Shown in pieces: positions 19,050 to 28,111 of a DNA stretch of 64,000 bases. Source of the DNA: Halovivax cerinus (GTDB taxonomy: Archaea; Halobacteriota; Halobacteria; Halobacteriales; Natrialbaceae). A program made the translations under genes and the position numbers. The stretch lies in assembly GCF_024498195.1 (NCBI RefSeq), contig NZ_CP101824.1, positions 434,001-498,000 on the forward strand, in the 5' to 3' direction. The notes beneath the pieces are model-generated. The model was given only the letters and a program-made list of their open reading frames with translations. It had not been told where the DNA came from and did not search any database. How positions within the stretch are numbered: position 1 is the first letter of the stretch; each line of letters starts with the position of its first letter.

Positions 19050-20045
19050 ATGCCACAGGATAACCACCACATCTTCGCCGACGGCGAACTGTCCCGCAGT
19101 GAAGACACGCTCAGGATCGATACCCTCGAAGGCGAAACGAAGTATCTCCCGGTCGAGAGCGTCGGAACGATCTACCTGCACGGCCAGATCGACTTCAACA
19201 CCCGGGCTCTCGGGTTGCTCAACGAACACGGGACGGCGGTTCACGTCTTCGGCTGGAAGGATTACTACAAAGGGTCCTATCTGCCGAAGCGACAGCACCA
19301 GTCCGGAAACACGATCGTCGAACAGGTCCGTGCATACGATGACCACGAACGTCGTATGCGGATTGCCCGATCGATGATCGAGGCGAGTATCCACAATATG
19401 CGTGCGAATCTCAAGTACTACCATACTCGAGACCACGACTTTGGCAGTGAAATTCAGACGCTCAACCAACAACGAAAGCGGGTAGGCTCCGTCAGCGACA
19501 TCGAGGAACTCCTCGGTGTCGAGGCGACGGCGCGTAAAGCGTACTACGCCTGTTTCGACGATATTCTCAGAGATCCGTTCGAGCTGACGCGAAGGGAGTA
19601 CAATCCACCGTCGAACGAAGCCAATGCCCTCGTTTCGTTTCTCAATGCAATGGTCTACACGACCTGCGTCTCGGCGATTCGAAATACTGCGCTCGATCCC
19701 ACCGTCGGCTACGTTCACCAACCCGGAGATAGACGGTTCACCCTGTCGTTAGATTTGGCAGACATATTCAAACCAATTCTTGCAGACCGAGTGATGTTCA
19801 GAGTGGTCAACCGGCAGCAGTTAGGGATTGACGACTTCGAAAGCGAACTCGAGGGGTGCCTATTGAGCGAGGACGGTCGGTTGACTGTGCTGGAAGTCTA
19901 CGAAGAAATGCTCGATCAAACCGTGGAGCATCCGAGATTGAAACGAAAGGTGAGTTACAAGACGCTAGTCCAGACCGACGTGTATTCGCTAAAGAAACAC
20001 GTCCTCACCGGCGAACCGTACCGGCCCACGGAGCGGTGGTGGTGA
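19050..20045 (+). CDS. cas1: CRISPR integrase Cas1
   Basis: A 331-residue metal-dependent integrase that inserts new spacers with Cas2. The N-terminal beta domain (DTLRIDTLEGETKYLPVESVGTIYLHGQIDFNTRAL) and the C-terminal helical domain with NEANALVSFLNAMVY, YVHQPGDRRFTLSLDLADIFKP (active-site His and Asp region) are standard for Cas1b. The length is usual and no active-site break is seen. Confidence 0.95.
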   Translation: MPQDNHHIFADGELSRSEDTLRIDTLEGETKYLPVESVGTIYLHGQIDFNTRALGLLNEHGTAVHVFGWKDYYKGSYLPKRQHQSGNTIVEQVRAYDDHERRMRIARSMIEASIHNMRANLKYYHTRDHDFGSEIQTLNQQRKRVGSVSDIEELLGVEATARKAYYACFDDILRDPFELTRREYNPPSNEANALVSFLNAMVYTTCVSAIRNTALDPTVGYVHQPGDRRFTLSLDLADIFKPILADRVMFRVVNRQQLGIDDFESELEGCLLSEDGRLTVLEVYEEMLDQTVEHPRLKRKVSYKTLVQTDVYSLKKHVLTGEPYRPTERWW

Positions 20046-20046
20046 C

Positions 20047-20307
20047 GTGTTCGTCCTCGTCACATACGACGTGCCAGCCGAACGGACGCGTATTTACCGA
20101 AAGCTTCTGCGAAAACATCTGGAACACATCCAGTACTCCGTATTCTATGGCGACATCACGGAGGGACAACTCGTCACGATCCAAAATGAGATACACAACG
20201 TCCTCGACACAGACGATTCAGTCTACATCTTCGAGTCTAACGTATCTGCCTCAGTTGAGTGCACTGTCCTCGGTGACGCAGACGAACCAGGAAGTAAGTT
20301 CACATAG
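20047..20307 (+). CDS. cas2: CRISPR adaptation protein Cas2
   Basis: An 86-residue ferredoxin-fold protein, partner of Cas1. It starts at GTG 20047, one base after the cas1 stop. FVLVTYDVPAERTRIYRKLLRKHLEHIQYSVFYGDI is the family pattern. It is the last gene of the operon, and its stop abuts the leader of array 2. Confidence 0.93.
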   Translation: MFVLVTYDVPAERTRIYRKLLRKHLEHIQYSVFYGDITEGQLVTIQNEIHNVLDTDDSVYIFESNVSASVECTVLGDADEPGSKFT

Positions 20308-20407
20308 TTTCGTCGACCCCCCGGGGGTTGACACACCATTGCGGGTCGACGAAAACCTTGATGTGAAATCCGCATAGAGAGGGCTATATGGCCCGATATC
20401 GGCCATG
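20307..20407 (+). promoter_or_regulatory. CRISPR leader of array 2
   Basis: Near-identical to the array 1 leader: TTCGTCGACC (20309-20318) and GGTCGACGAA (20344-20353) form a perfect inverted repeat, then AACCTTGATGT and CTATATGGCCCG lead into the first repeat. It begins right at the cas2 stop. Confidence 0.8.
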
Positions 20408-23400
20408 GTTCCAGAAGGACCTTTGTAGGGTTGAAGCAATATCCGTGAGCCACGGGTGCGGATTGCCTGGTATGTGTTCCAGAAGGACCTTTGTAGGGTT
20501 GAAGCAGAACCGGAGTCTGTGTCCATCACCGGAGTCCCCCAGTTCCAGAAGGACCTTTGTAGGGTTGAAGCGTTTCCGAAACCGAGGGGTTTCGGCTTGC
20601 GTATGCAAGTTCCAGAAGGACCTTTGTAGGGTTGAAGCACTGTCGGGGTATGCGGGGCCGCCGAGCCGACCGTGTTCCAGAAGGACCTTTGTAGGGTTGA
20701 AGCTCACGGCGGACCAGCCGCCACACGGACTGCAGTATCGTTCCAGAAGGACCTTTGTAGGGTTGAAGCGAACCGATTGCGGACGATGAGCCAGAGCTCG
20801 TCACCGTTCCAGAAGGACCTTTGTAGGGTTGAAGCACCAGATCCCGATCTTGTAGCCGTGACGCTCAAGGTGTTCCAGAAGGACCTTTGTAGGGTTGAAG
20901 CACGTTCCAGAGCAAGCAGATGGTGGGCAACTTCGTGTTCCAGAAGGACCTTTGTAGGGTTGAAGCGACACCGGCGACCAGCGGCGGCTCGCGGCCTGGA
21001 TGAGTTCCAGAAGGACCTTTGTAGGGTTGAAGCGCCGCCATCAGTTCGAGGTCGTGATAGGGCATCTGTTCCAGAAGGACCTTTGTAGGGTTGAAGCGCC
21101 GCTCGTCCAGGAGGCATCGGAGACGTCAGCCTCGTTCCAGAAGGACCTTTGTAGGGTTGAAGCTGTCGGCAAACTCGTTGTAGATGTCCGACGCCGTCGT
21201 TCCAGAAGGACCTTTGTAGGGTTGAAGCCTCGGTAAAATCATCAACTCGGATGCAACTCCCACTAGTTCCAGAAGGACCTTTGTAGGGTTGAAGCGAACG
21301 CTACTGCAATAGCGATGACGTGGAACGCCTGAGTTCCAGAAGGACCTTTGTAGGGTTGAAGCGAACGCTACTGCAATAGCGATGACGTGGAACGCCTGAG
21401 TTCCAGAAGGACCTTTGTAGGGTTGAAGCGCTCCCCGTCTCTTTGGTTCTCCAATCGCTAAATTGGGTTCCAGAAGGACCTTTGTAGGGTTGAAGCAACT
21501 CTTTCCGACTCACTTCGTCGTATGACTCTAGGTTCCAGAAGGACCTTTGTAGGGTTGAAGCCATGAATGAAACCACTGACGACGAACTAGAGAACGGTTC
21601 CAGAAGGACCTTTGTAGGGTTGAAGCTTGCGGATATGGTTCCTTACTCCATCCTCACAGGAAGTTCCAGAAGGACCTTTGTAGGGTTGAAGCGGGGTTGT
21701 TGGCTCGATCGCGTACGACGGGACTGCTGTTCCAGAAGGACCTTTGTAGGGTTGAAGCAACTCTTTCCGACTCACTTCGTCGTATGACTCTAGGTTCCAG
21801 AAGGACCTTTGTAGGGTTGAAGCCATGAATGAAACCACTGACGACGAACTAGAGAACGGTTCCAGAAGGACCTTTGTAGGGTTGAAGCTTGCGGATATGG
21901 TTCCTTACTCCATCCTCACAGGAAGTTCCAGAAGGACCTTTGTAGGGTTGAAGCGGGGTTGTTGGCTCGATCGCGTACGACGGGACTGCTGTTCCAGAAG
22001 GACCTTTGTAGGGTTGAAGCACTCCCGCATCCGGGGGATGGACGAAGAAGGGTCTGAGTTCCAGAAGGACCTTTGTAGGGTTGAAGCATCAAGCGGGCCC
22101 TGCTCAACGACTCGGTCACCGAGTTCCAGAAGGACCTTTGTAGGGTTGAAGCACAGAGTGATCCACCCATAACCATTATGGCATTTGTTCCAGAAGGACC
22201 TTTGTAGGGTTGAAGCTGGTAGTCCTATAGGCGTCAGTTGGTGATTCGAGACTGTTCCAGAAGGACCTTTGTAGGGTTGAAGCCCGCTATAATCCGGCGG
22301 GTCTGGGAGACCGAATTCCGTTCCAGAAGGACCTTTGTAGGGTTGAAGCACAGACCAGACAGTGACCGAGGAATTGGCAACGCGAGTTCCAGAAGGACCT
22401 TTGTAGGGTTGAAGCAACACGGCGGCCACCTACCTGGACTGATTCTCATGGTTCCAGAAGGACCTTTGTAGGGTTGAAGCTGTCTGTACTCGCGAGATCG
22501 GCGCCACACTCTGAGCGTTCCAGAAGGACCTTTGTAGGGTTGAAGCGACGACCACACGGCGGTCCGAGCGGCCCACGAATACTGTTCCAGAAGGACCTTT
22601 GTAGGGTTGAAGCAGATGACAATCGACCTGATCCCGATCGTCCTCGCTGTTCCAGAAGGACCTTTGTAGGGTTGAAGCACGGATTCAGAGTATTTCCAGT
22701 GAGACGTATTTGGTGTTCCAGAAGGACCTTTGTAGGGTTGAAGCGCAACGACACCCGCGGCGTCGCAGTCGTCGGCGTGTTCCAGAAGGACCTTTGTAGG
22801 GTTGAAGCAACTTCGAGCACGGCCACTGACCGTGACGGAGGTGGGTTCCAGAAGGACCTTTGTAGGGTTGAAGCAGGGTGACAGTCCCGCCGTCGTGGAT
22901 CGGGCCACGGTTCCAGAAGGACCTTTGTAGGGTTGAAGCAATAAAATTGATGCCATTCTCGATCTGGAGGGGAAAGTTCCAGAAGGACCTTTGTAGGGTT
23001 GAAGCAACGACTCTAGTTTCCGGTGGCACGTAGGGCAGAGTGGTTCCAGAAGGACCTTTGTAGGGTTGAAGCACATCTTAACGGAAATGTCGAAACTCAA
23101 AGAGCCAGTTCCAGAAGGACCTTTGTAGGGTTGAAGCAACGCGAACGCCGATACGCAGCCCAAAGACATCGTCGTTCCAGAAGGACCTTTGTAGGGTTGA
23201 AGCGGGACTTCCGAACCGGTCCACGTCTGTCCGGGTTGTTCCAGAAGGACCTTTGTAGGGTTGAAGCACTCCGCGCACGCGGGTTCTCCGTTGACTAACT
23301 CATGTTCCAGAAGGACCTTTGTAGGGTTGAAGCACTTCTCACCGTAGGGGCGGTAAATATCGCTCATGGTTCCAGAAGGACCTTTGTAGGGTTGAAGCGA

Positions 23401-23529
23401 GATAAGGGGGCCACCCCCTCCTGGACCGTCCTGGTTCCAGAAGGACCTTTGTAGGGTTGAAGCCTCGGTGAGTTCTCTCACGAGCAGTTCGTCGAGACGG
23501 TTCCAGAAGGACCTTCGTAGGGTTGAAGC
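20408..23529 (+). CRISPR. CRISPR array 2: 48 repeats, 47 spacers
   Basis: The 30-base repeat begins GTTCCAGAAGG and ends GGGTTGAAGC, with mean period about 66 bp (first starts 20408, 20476, 20542; last 23500). All copies look identical except the last, which has a T-to-C change in its core. Spacers are mostly 34-38 nt. The spacer after 21266 is the same as the one after 21333. The four spacers after 21467, 21532, 21597 and 21663 recur in the same order after 21729, 21794, 21859 and 21925. A possible decayed 49th repeat lies at 23565. The repeat matches copy 11 of array 1. Confidence 0.97.
21467..21990 (+). repeat. Tandem duplication of four spacer-repeat units inside array 2
   Basis: The segments 21467-21728 and 21729-21990 (262 bp each) carry the same four spacers in the same order and look identical. 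This is best explained by recombination between repeats rather than by independent acquisition. Confidence 0.9.
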
Positions 23530-23764
23530 TCCGTCCAGATCACGGGCTTCACGCTCGTCTCCCAGTGTCAGCGGGATCAACGTCGGATCGGAGCTGGTTG
23601 CTATCGACGAGTGATCCAGCATCACCGTCTTCAACCCGCATCCCCGAAGCAAGTATTATAACGACGTGCGACTGTTGCCACCGCATGGTGCAGTGTTACT
23701 ATAGAAAACAAGATCTGGCAGGGTGCGTCGGTGCGAACCATCGCCAATATACCGGGGTGGTCCG
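23530..23764. other. Array 2 trailer and intergenic region
   Basis: This contains a degenerate repeat candidate at 23565-23594 (20 of 30 positions match the GTTTCAGCAGG type; 35 nt after the last clear repeat). CTTCAACCC at 23629-23637 is the inverse of the repeat's 3' end. AT-rich bits (AGTATTATAACG, ACTATAGAAAAC) at about 23651-23711 may be the promoter of the next gene. Confidence 0.4.
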
Positions 23765-24361
23765 ATGACCGAGCGGGATACCGACGCGAACGCGTCGGGG
23801 CCGGACGATCGAGCCGGTCAGGACCGATCACGGGAGGGGAGTCGCGACTGCGTGGATCCGCAGTGGGCCGTGCCGTCGATCGACGCGCCCGCCGGACTCG
23901 GCGACTCGCTGGTCGACGTGTCAGTCGAGACGACCTCGTGGGAGCGGTCCGAACTGCTCGCCGATGTCGGCCCAGCGATCGGCCCGGACAGGCTGACGGT
24001 CGGCCGGATCGAGGTCGACTCGGACTGGTCGGCCCTGGCGATCATCGAACACCTGGACGAGATCTTCGAACGGACGAACCCGCACACCGCGGCCGCCCAC
24101 GAACCGCCGGCGCTCGAGTGTACGGTCGTCGGCGACGAGACCGTCTTCGTCGAGTTCCGCTCGCGAACCGACTCCTGCTCGCTGTTCGCCGGCATCGTCG
24201 AGGCCATCGGCGAGCGATACGACGACCCGCTCGCCGTCACTCACCGCAGCTGCGACGGCCGTTCGGACGACTCGGCGGGGACGCTGCTCGTCTCCACCGC
24301 CCGCCATCGAACCGACGCGACGGCCGGCGCCGGGAACGAGGTGGGCCAGACGAGTCACTGA
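23765..24361 (+). CDS. Hypothetical acidic protein
   Basis: Starts at ATG 23765 (198 residues); a GTG at 23723 is a less likely longer start. The first 35 or so residues are polar and probably disordered. The rest alternates hydrophobic and acidic segments (LVDVSVETTSWERSELLADVGPAIG, LTVGRIEVDSDWSALAIIEHLDEIF) and suggests an alpha/beta fold. I recognise no family, cysteine cluster or membrane segment. It is the first gene after the CRISPR locus and is followed by a 28-bp tandem repeat. Confidence 0.6.
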   Translation: MTERDTDANASGPDDRAGQDRSREGSRDCVDPQWAVPSIDAPAGLGDSLVDVSVETTSWERSELLADVGPAIGPDRLTVGRIEVDSDWSALAIIEHLDEIFERTNPHTAAAHEPPALECTVVGDETVFVEFRSRTDSCSLFAGIVEAIGERYDDPLAVTHRSCDGRSDDSAGTLLVSTARHRTDATAGAGNEVGQTSH

Positions 24362-24377
24362 GCACCCCGTCCACCCC

Positions 24378-24433
24378 GGAGGCGGGCCCTCGACAACCCC
24401 TGGACGGAGGCGGGCCCTCGACAACCCCTGGAC
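24378..24433. repeat. Two perfect 28-bp tandem copies
   Basis: A unit starting GGAGGCGGGCCCTCGACAAC is present at 24378-24405 and again at 24406-24433, just after the stop of the hypothetical gene. It is probably a recent slippage event. It contains GGGCCC but no obvious terminator hairpin. Confidence 0.75.
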
Positions 24434-24608
24434 GCCCCGATCCCCCGTGACCCCTCGGTCGTCTCCTGGACGGTCTCGTTCACCCGGTGCAATCCTCGTT
24501 CACCCGTACCCCCTCGATCGCCGTCACGAAACGGCCGGTCGCCTGCCGTCGAACCGAAACGCACCTGCAGCGCAACCCTTTTTACCGGACACGACGAAAT
24601 GCTATCAA

Positions 24609-25052
24609 ATGGGAACCGGCTCGGACATGTACCGACAGCAGATCCTCGACCACTACAAGAACCCGCGTAACTACGGGGAACTCGAGGATCCCACGTTCAG
24701 CCACGTCGGCGAGAATCCGATGTGCGGCGACGAGATCCGGATGGACGTCGCCCTCACCGAAGACGACGGCGAGACGGTCGTCGAACGGGTCGCGTTCAGC
24801 GGCGACGGGTGTGCGATCAGCCAGGCCTCGGCGAGCCTCCTCTCCGAAGCACTCCCGGGCACCACCGTCGACGACCTCCTGGAGATGGACCGCGACGACG
24901 TCACCGACCTGCTCGGCGTCGACATCTCGCCGATGCGCATCAAGTGCGCCGTCCTCGCCGAGAAGGTCGCCCAGGACGGCGTCGAGATCTACCGCGGCGA
25001 ACTCGACGCCGAGACCACGACGATCGAAGACCAGGACGACGGCGACGACTAA
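24609..25052 (+). CDS. sufU: Iron-sulfur assembly scaffold / sulfur acceptor SufU
   Basis: A 147-residue IscU/SufU-family protein. ATG 24609 follows a CCCTTTTTACC element by about 24-28 nt, the spacing for a leaderless transcript. The three conserved cysteines are C39 (NPMCGDE), C68 (SGDGCAIS) and C113 (RIKCAVLA). YRQQILDHYKNPRNYGEL at the N-terminus is typical. It would receive sulfur from SufS (5572-6819). The C-terminal 20 residues are an acidic tail. Confidence 0.92.
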   Translation: MGTGSDMYRQQILDHYKNPRNYGELEDPTFSHVGENPMCGDEIRMDVALTEDDGETVVERVAFSGDGCAISQASASLLSEALPGTTVDDLLEMDRDDVTDLLGVDISPMRIKCAVLAEKVAQDGVEIYRGELDAETTTIEDQDDGDD

Positions 25053-25492
25053 CCACCGACCCGTTTCTTCGTCGGGTTCGCGCTTCGCCCGACCCGCGTG
25101 ACGGCGACGCCGCCACGGCAGTCAGTCGCGGGCCGCAGGCCCGCAACTCGTTCTCTGCTCACGGGCGCGTAGCACCCGTTCGCGTGGTCAGTGGGACCTC
25201 CGGTCCCGGTCGACTCGAAACCCGTCGATGAAAACGGCCGGCAGCTTCGCCGCCGGAAAACCGCGCTCACTCCGTTCGCGCGGATGCTACTCGGTGACGT
25301 ACCAGGCGTCCGTTTGTCGCCCGACGAGATGGTCGGGCAGTCGTGTACACGATCTGCGTCCAACGGCAGCCCCAGCCGACGGTCGACGGCCCACCGAGAC
25401 CAGAACCGACGCGAGAGGGTGCGGTCGGCCCTGCGCGCCAGGGCCGCCGAGAACGTCCGCGGTCGACGACGAACCAACCGCCCGTCTGCCAC
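25053..25492. other. Intergenic region rich in short inverted repeats
   Basis: No gene is called in this 440-bp convergent region. It holds several short palindromes, for example GCGGGCCGCAGGCCCGC (about 25127-25143) and GGACCTCCGGTCC (about 25194-25206), which could act as terminators of the two converging genes. Confidence 0.4.
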
Positions 25493-27472
25493 CTACTCGT
25501 TCGCGGCGGGTTCACCCGCTGAGTCGCCCAGCCGGCCCGCGTTGCGGGCGTACGCGAAGGCCGCGACGAGGAGGACGGCGCCGAGGGTGAGAAACGACAG
25601 CGTCCGGGTGAGCGGGTCGAGCCCGCTCGTGTCCACGAGGAACACCTTGACCGTCGTCAGGCCGAGGAGGGCGATCCCCTGATAGCGCAGCGACCGACGT
25701 CCGGCGACGAAGCCGACGGCCAGGAGGGCGAGCGCGAACGCGGCCCAGGCGACCGAGAGGGGGTACGACGATAGCTCCAGCCAGAGGAGTTCCGTCACCA
25801 GCGCGGTCCCGACCCAGGCGTACGTCCGCCCGGGGATAGCCAGCAGTCGGGAGTCCGGCGCGTCGGACTCAGCGGCCGGGCCGGTGGGAGAGCCGCGATC
25901 CGGCGGGTCGGATTCGGCGACCGGGTCGCGCCCCTGCGCGTCGGGGTTCGCCGACGGCCTGGCGTCCGAGCGGCGCTCGATGAGGACCGCGACGCCGTAA
26001 CACGCGGCGATGGCGGCCAGGAACGCGACGAGACGCGTGGGGACGACCCAGGGGTCGAACCCGACCGGCGCCAATCCCATCGCGTCCGGCAGGGCCACCT
26101 TCGCCACGAGAACCAGGGCGAGCCCGTGGGTGGCCAGGCGAGCGCGTGAGTCCTCCAGCCGGATCGAAGCGAGGAGCGCGGCCGGGAGGCTCGCCGCGAG
26201 GACGATCGTGACCCAGACCGGCGCCAGCGCGAGGTCGACGGCGAGGGCGTAGAAACCGACGGCGAGGTACGGCGCGGCCGGCGTCTCGCGGACCAGCCGT
26301 CGGTCGGCCGCGATGACGATCCCAGCGAAGGTGACCGCGAGCGAGAGGAAGGTGAGCGAACGGGGCACCGCGGCTCCGGCGGCGAACAGTCGTGCGAAGA
26401 GGGTCGCGAACGCGAGTGCGTTCGTCACCACGAGGAGGTGGTCGAGCCAGGAACGCCAGCCGGTCCGATCGCGCCGGCCCGGATGGATCGCCGTCGCGAG
26501 AAAGGTGCCGAACGCCACGGCGAGAAAGGCCCCGGCGGCGAGCGCCTGCCCGCCGTCGAGCGCTCCCCGCCAGGCGACGTAGACGCCGTAGCTCCCGATG
26601 ACGCCGCCGAGTGGGAGGGCCGGCCGGTCCCGATCGATCGAGACGGCGGCGACGGCGATCGTCAGGACGAGCGCGTACGCGAGCGTGAGCGCGCCCCACT
26701 CCGGGATCGTGACGCCGGCCGTGAGGTAGCCGATCAGGAGCGACTCGGCGCCGACGAGCGGCCGGTCGTCCCGGTGTGAGATCCACAGGCCGACGGCGAC
26801 GACCGCCGTGAGGCCGGCGACCGCCGCACCGAGCGTCGTCCCGATGGCCGCCCGGTAGCTCTCGAAGCCGTAGGCGGCGTACAGGCTGAGCGCCGCGATG
26901 GCGAGCCCGCCCCCGACGACGATCCCGCCCAGGCGGTGGTACCGATCGTCCCGCGCGGCGTAGCGGCCGACAGCGACCATCGCCGCGCCCGCCCCCACGC
27001 CGAGGGCGATCCGGGCCGCGTACCCGAGGAGGTCCTGCTGGATGGCGTAGCGGACGAACAGGCCGACGCCGACGAGCAGGGCGAGGACGCCGACGACGCC
27101 GAGCCACCGGATGCCGACGTCGAGCTCCCAGTCCCGTCCGCCCGAGTCGGTGTCGGTCGGTGCGTCCGCTGGTGGCCCTCGTCCCTCATCCGCAACGGGC
27201 CCTCCTTCCCCATCCGCCGGGCGGTCCGCTGGCGACGGCCGGCCGGGTTCCTGAGCCCACGAACCGCCCGCCGACGGCGCATCGGCCGCACCCGCTGCGG
27301 CCGCGTCCGCCTCTGATCGCGCATCCGCCGGGTCGCCACTCGCGCCCGTCCGATTCTCCTCGGCCGGTCGCTCGATCGCCGATTCGAGCGACGACAGCCG
27401 CGAGTCGATGTCGTCGACCGCGGCGCGCAGCTCCCGCACCTCGTCCCGGAGGTCCGGGTCGTCGTCGGTCAT
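25493..27472 (-). CDS. DUF2339-type polytopic membrane protein
   Basis: A 659-residue protein from ATG 27472. The N-terminal 30 residues (DLRDEVRELRAAVDDIDSRLSSLESAIE) form a short coiled coil. Next comes an acidic Pro/Gly/Asp-rich linker to about residue 120, then the motif LDVGIRWLGVVGVLALLVGVGLFVRYAIQ, which is the hallmark of DUF2339 membrane proteins. About 18-20 hydrophobic helices follow. The function of the family is unknown. The gene is convergent with sufU. Alternative in-frame starts upstream of 27472 give an arginine-rich head that is unlikely. Confidence 0.8.
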   Translation of the reverse strand: MTDDDPDLRDEVRELRAAVDDIDSRLSSLESAIERPAEENRTGASGDPADARSEADAAAAGAADAPSAGGSWAQEPGRPSPADRPADGEGGPVADEGRGPPADAPTDTDSGGRDWELDVGIRWLGVVGVLALLVGVGLFVRYAIQQDLLGYAARIALGVGAGAAMVAVGRYAARDDRYHRLGGIVVGGGLAIAALSLYAAYGFESYRAAIGTTLGAAVAGLTAVVAVGLWISHRDDRPLVGAESLLIGYLTAGVTIPEWGALTLAYALVLTIAVAAVSIDRDRPALPLGGVIGSYGVYVAWRGALDGGQALAAGAFLAVAFGTFLATAIHPGRRDRTGWRSWLDHLLVVTNALAFATLFARLFAAGAAVPRSLTFLSLAVTFAGIVIAADRRLVRETPAAPYLAVGFYALAVDLALAPVWVTIVLAASLPAALLASIRLEDSRARLATHGLALVLVAKVALPDAMGLAPVGFDPWVVPTRLVAFLAAIAACYGVAVLIERRSDARPSANPDAQGRDPVAESDPPDRGSPTGPAAESDAPDSRLLAIPGRTYAWVGTALVTELLWLELSSYPLSVAWAAFALALLAVGFVAGRRSLRYQGIALLGLTTVKVFLVDTSGLDPLTRTLSFLTLGAVLLVAAFAYARNAGRLGDSAGEPAANE

Positions 27473-27600
27473 GTCACTCCGTTCAGAACTCGGCGGTATA
27501 TGTCTTCTCCTGCGACGGTCAGAAATCAACGACGGTCGTCCAGACCACCCACAGGTCTGCAAGGGACGGGGATTCCCCGTGTCACGCGGTCCGTACGACC

Positions 27601-27996
27601 GTGCTCGGGACCGCGACCGGCTTCGTCCTCGGGGCGCTCATCGGGTCGATCACGACCGCCGTCGCCTCCGGACTCCTCTACTGGAAGCGCGAGCGCGACC
27701 GGACTGAACGACTGCGTGGAGCCCTCGCCGCCGAACTACGCTCGTACGACTATCTCGACGCGATGATCGAGGACGGACGGTACGAGGACGTCACGGAACG
27801 CGTCGAGGCGCCGACGGTCTACGCCTCGGTCGGCGGCAACCTCGGTCGACTCTCCGACGACGAGATCACCGCCCTCGTCGCGTTCTACGCTGACTGCCGG
27901 TGGCTCGACGGACTCCAGGACCCGGAGGACAAGAAGGAGGGGATCGAACAGGTCGTCGAGCACCGACAGGAGGCGCTCGCCGCGGTAGAACGCTAG
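27601..27996 (+). CDS. Small membrane-anchored hypothetical protein
   Basis: From GTG 27601 the frame encodes 131 residues: one N-terminal transmembrane helix (GTATGFVLGALIGSITTAVASGLLYW), then a charged helical domain (RERDRTERLRGALAAELRS...) and a C-terminal coiled-coil-like end (KKEGIEQVVEHRQEALAAVER). The codon pattern and acidic composition suggest a real gene, but the start is uncertain. It is divergent from the DUF2339 gene and followed by a GC-rich hairpin plus T-run. Confidence 0.6.
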   Translation: MLGTATGFVLGALIGSITTAVASGLLYWKRERDRTERLRGALAAELRSYDYLDAMIEDGRYEDVTERVEAPTVYASVGGNLGRLSDDEITALVAFYADCRWLDGLQDPEDKKEGIEQVVEHRQEALAAVER

Positions 27997-28022
27997 CATC
28001 CGCGAGCGTAGCGAGCGGTTCC

Positions 28023-28047
28023 CCGGCGGCGAAGCCGCCGGTCTTTT
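28023..28047 (+). terminator. Hairpin terminator after the small membrane protein
   Basis: CCGGCGGC-GAA-GCCGCCGG followed directly by TCTTTTT forms a perfect 8-bp stem with a T-run. A second palindrome (GGTTCGCGC...GCGCGAACC) at about 28069-28090 lies between the two converging genes. Confidence 0.65.
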
Positions 28048-28111
28048 TCATCGAAGTTTTTCGAGGAGTGGTTCGCGCCGCGCGCGAACCCGACGAAGAA
28101 AAAGTTCGATG

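Noticed and set aside
20408-23529. Self-targeting spacers against the genes in this window
   Set aside because: By eye I found no spacer matching the non-array DNA here. Only a complete search could settle it; an exact match with a suitable PAM would reverse this.
22234-23652. Long open frames on both strands inside the CRISPR arrays, with recurring FNPTKVLLE or RRTFVGLK phrases
   Set aside because: The phrases are translations of the 30-base repeat. The frames stay open because repeat plus spacer length is often a multiple of three in part, not because a protein is encoded.
25049-25492. A minus-strand gene between sufU and the DUF2339 gene
   Set aside because: The open frame is Arg/Ser/Thr-rich and unlike acidic haloarchaeal proteins. 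The region is full of short palindromes typical of intergenic DNA.
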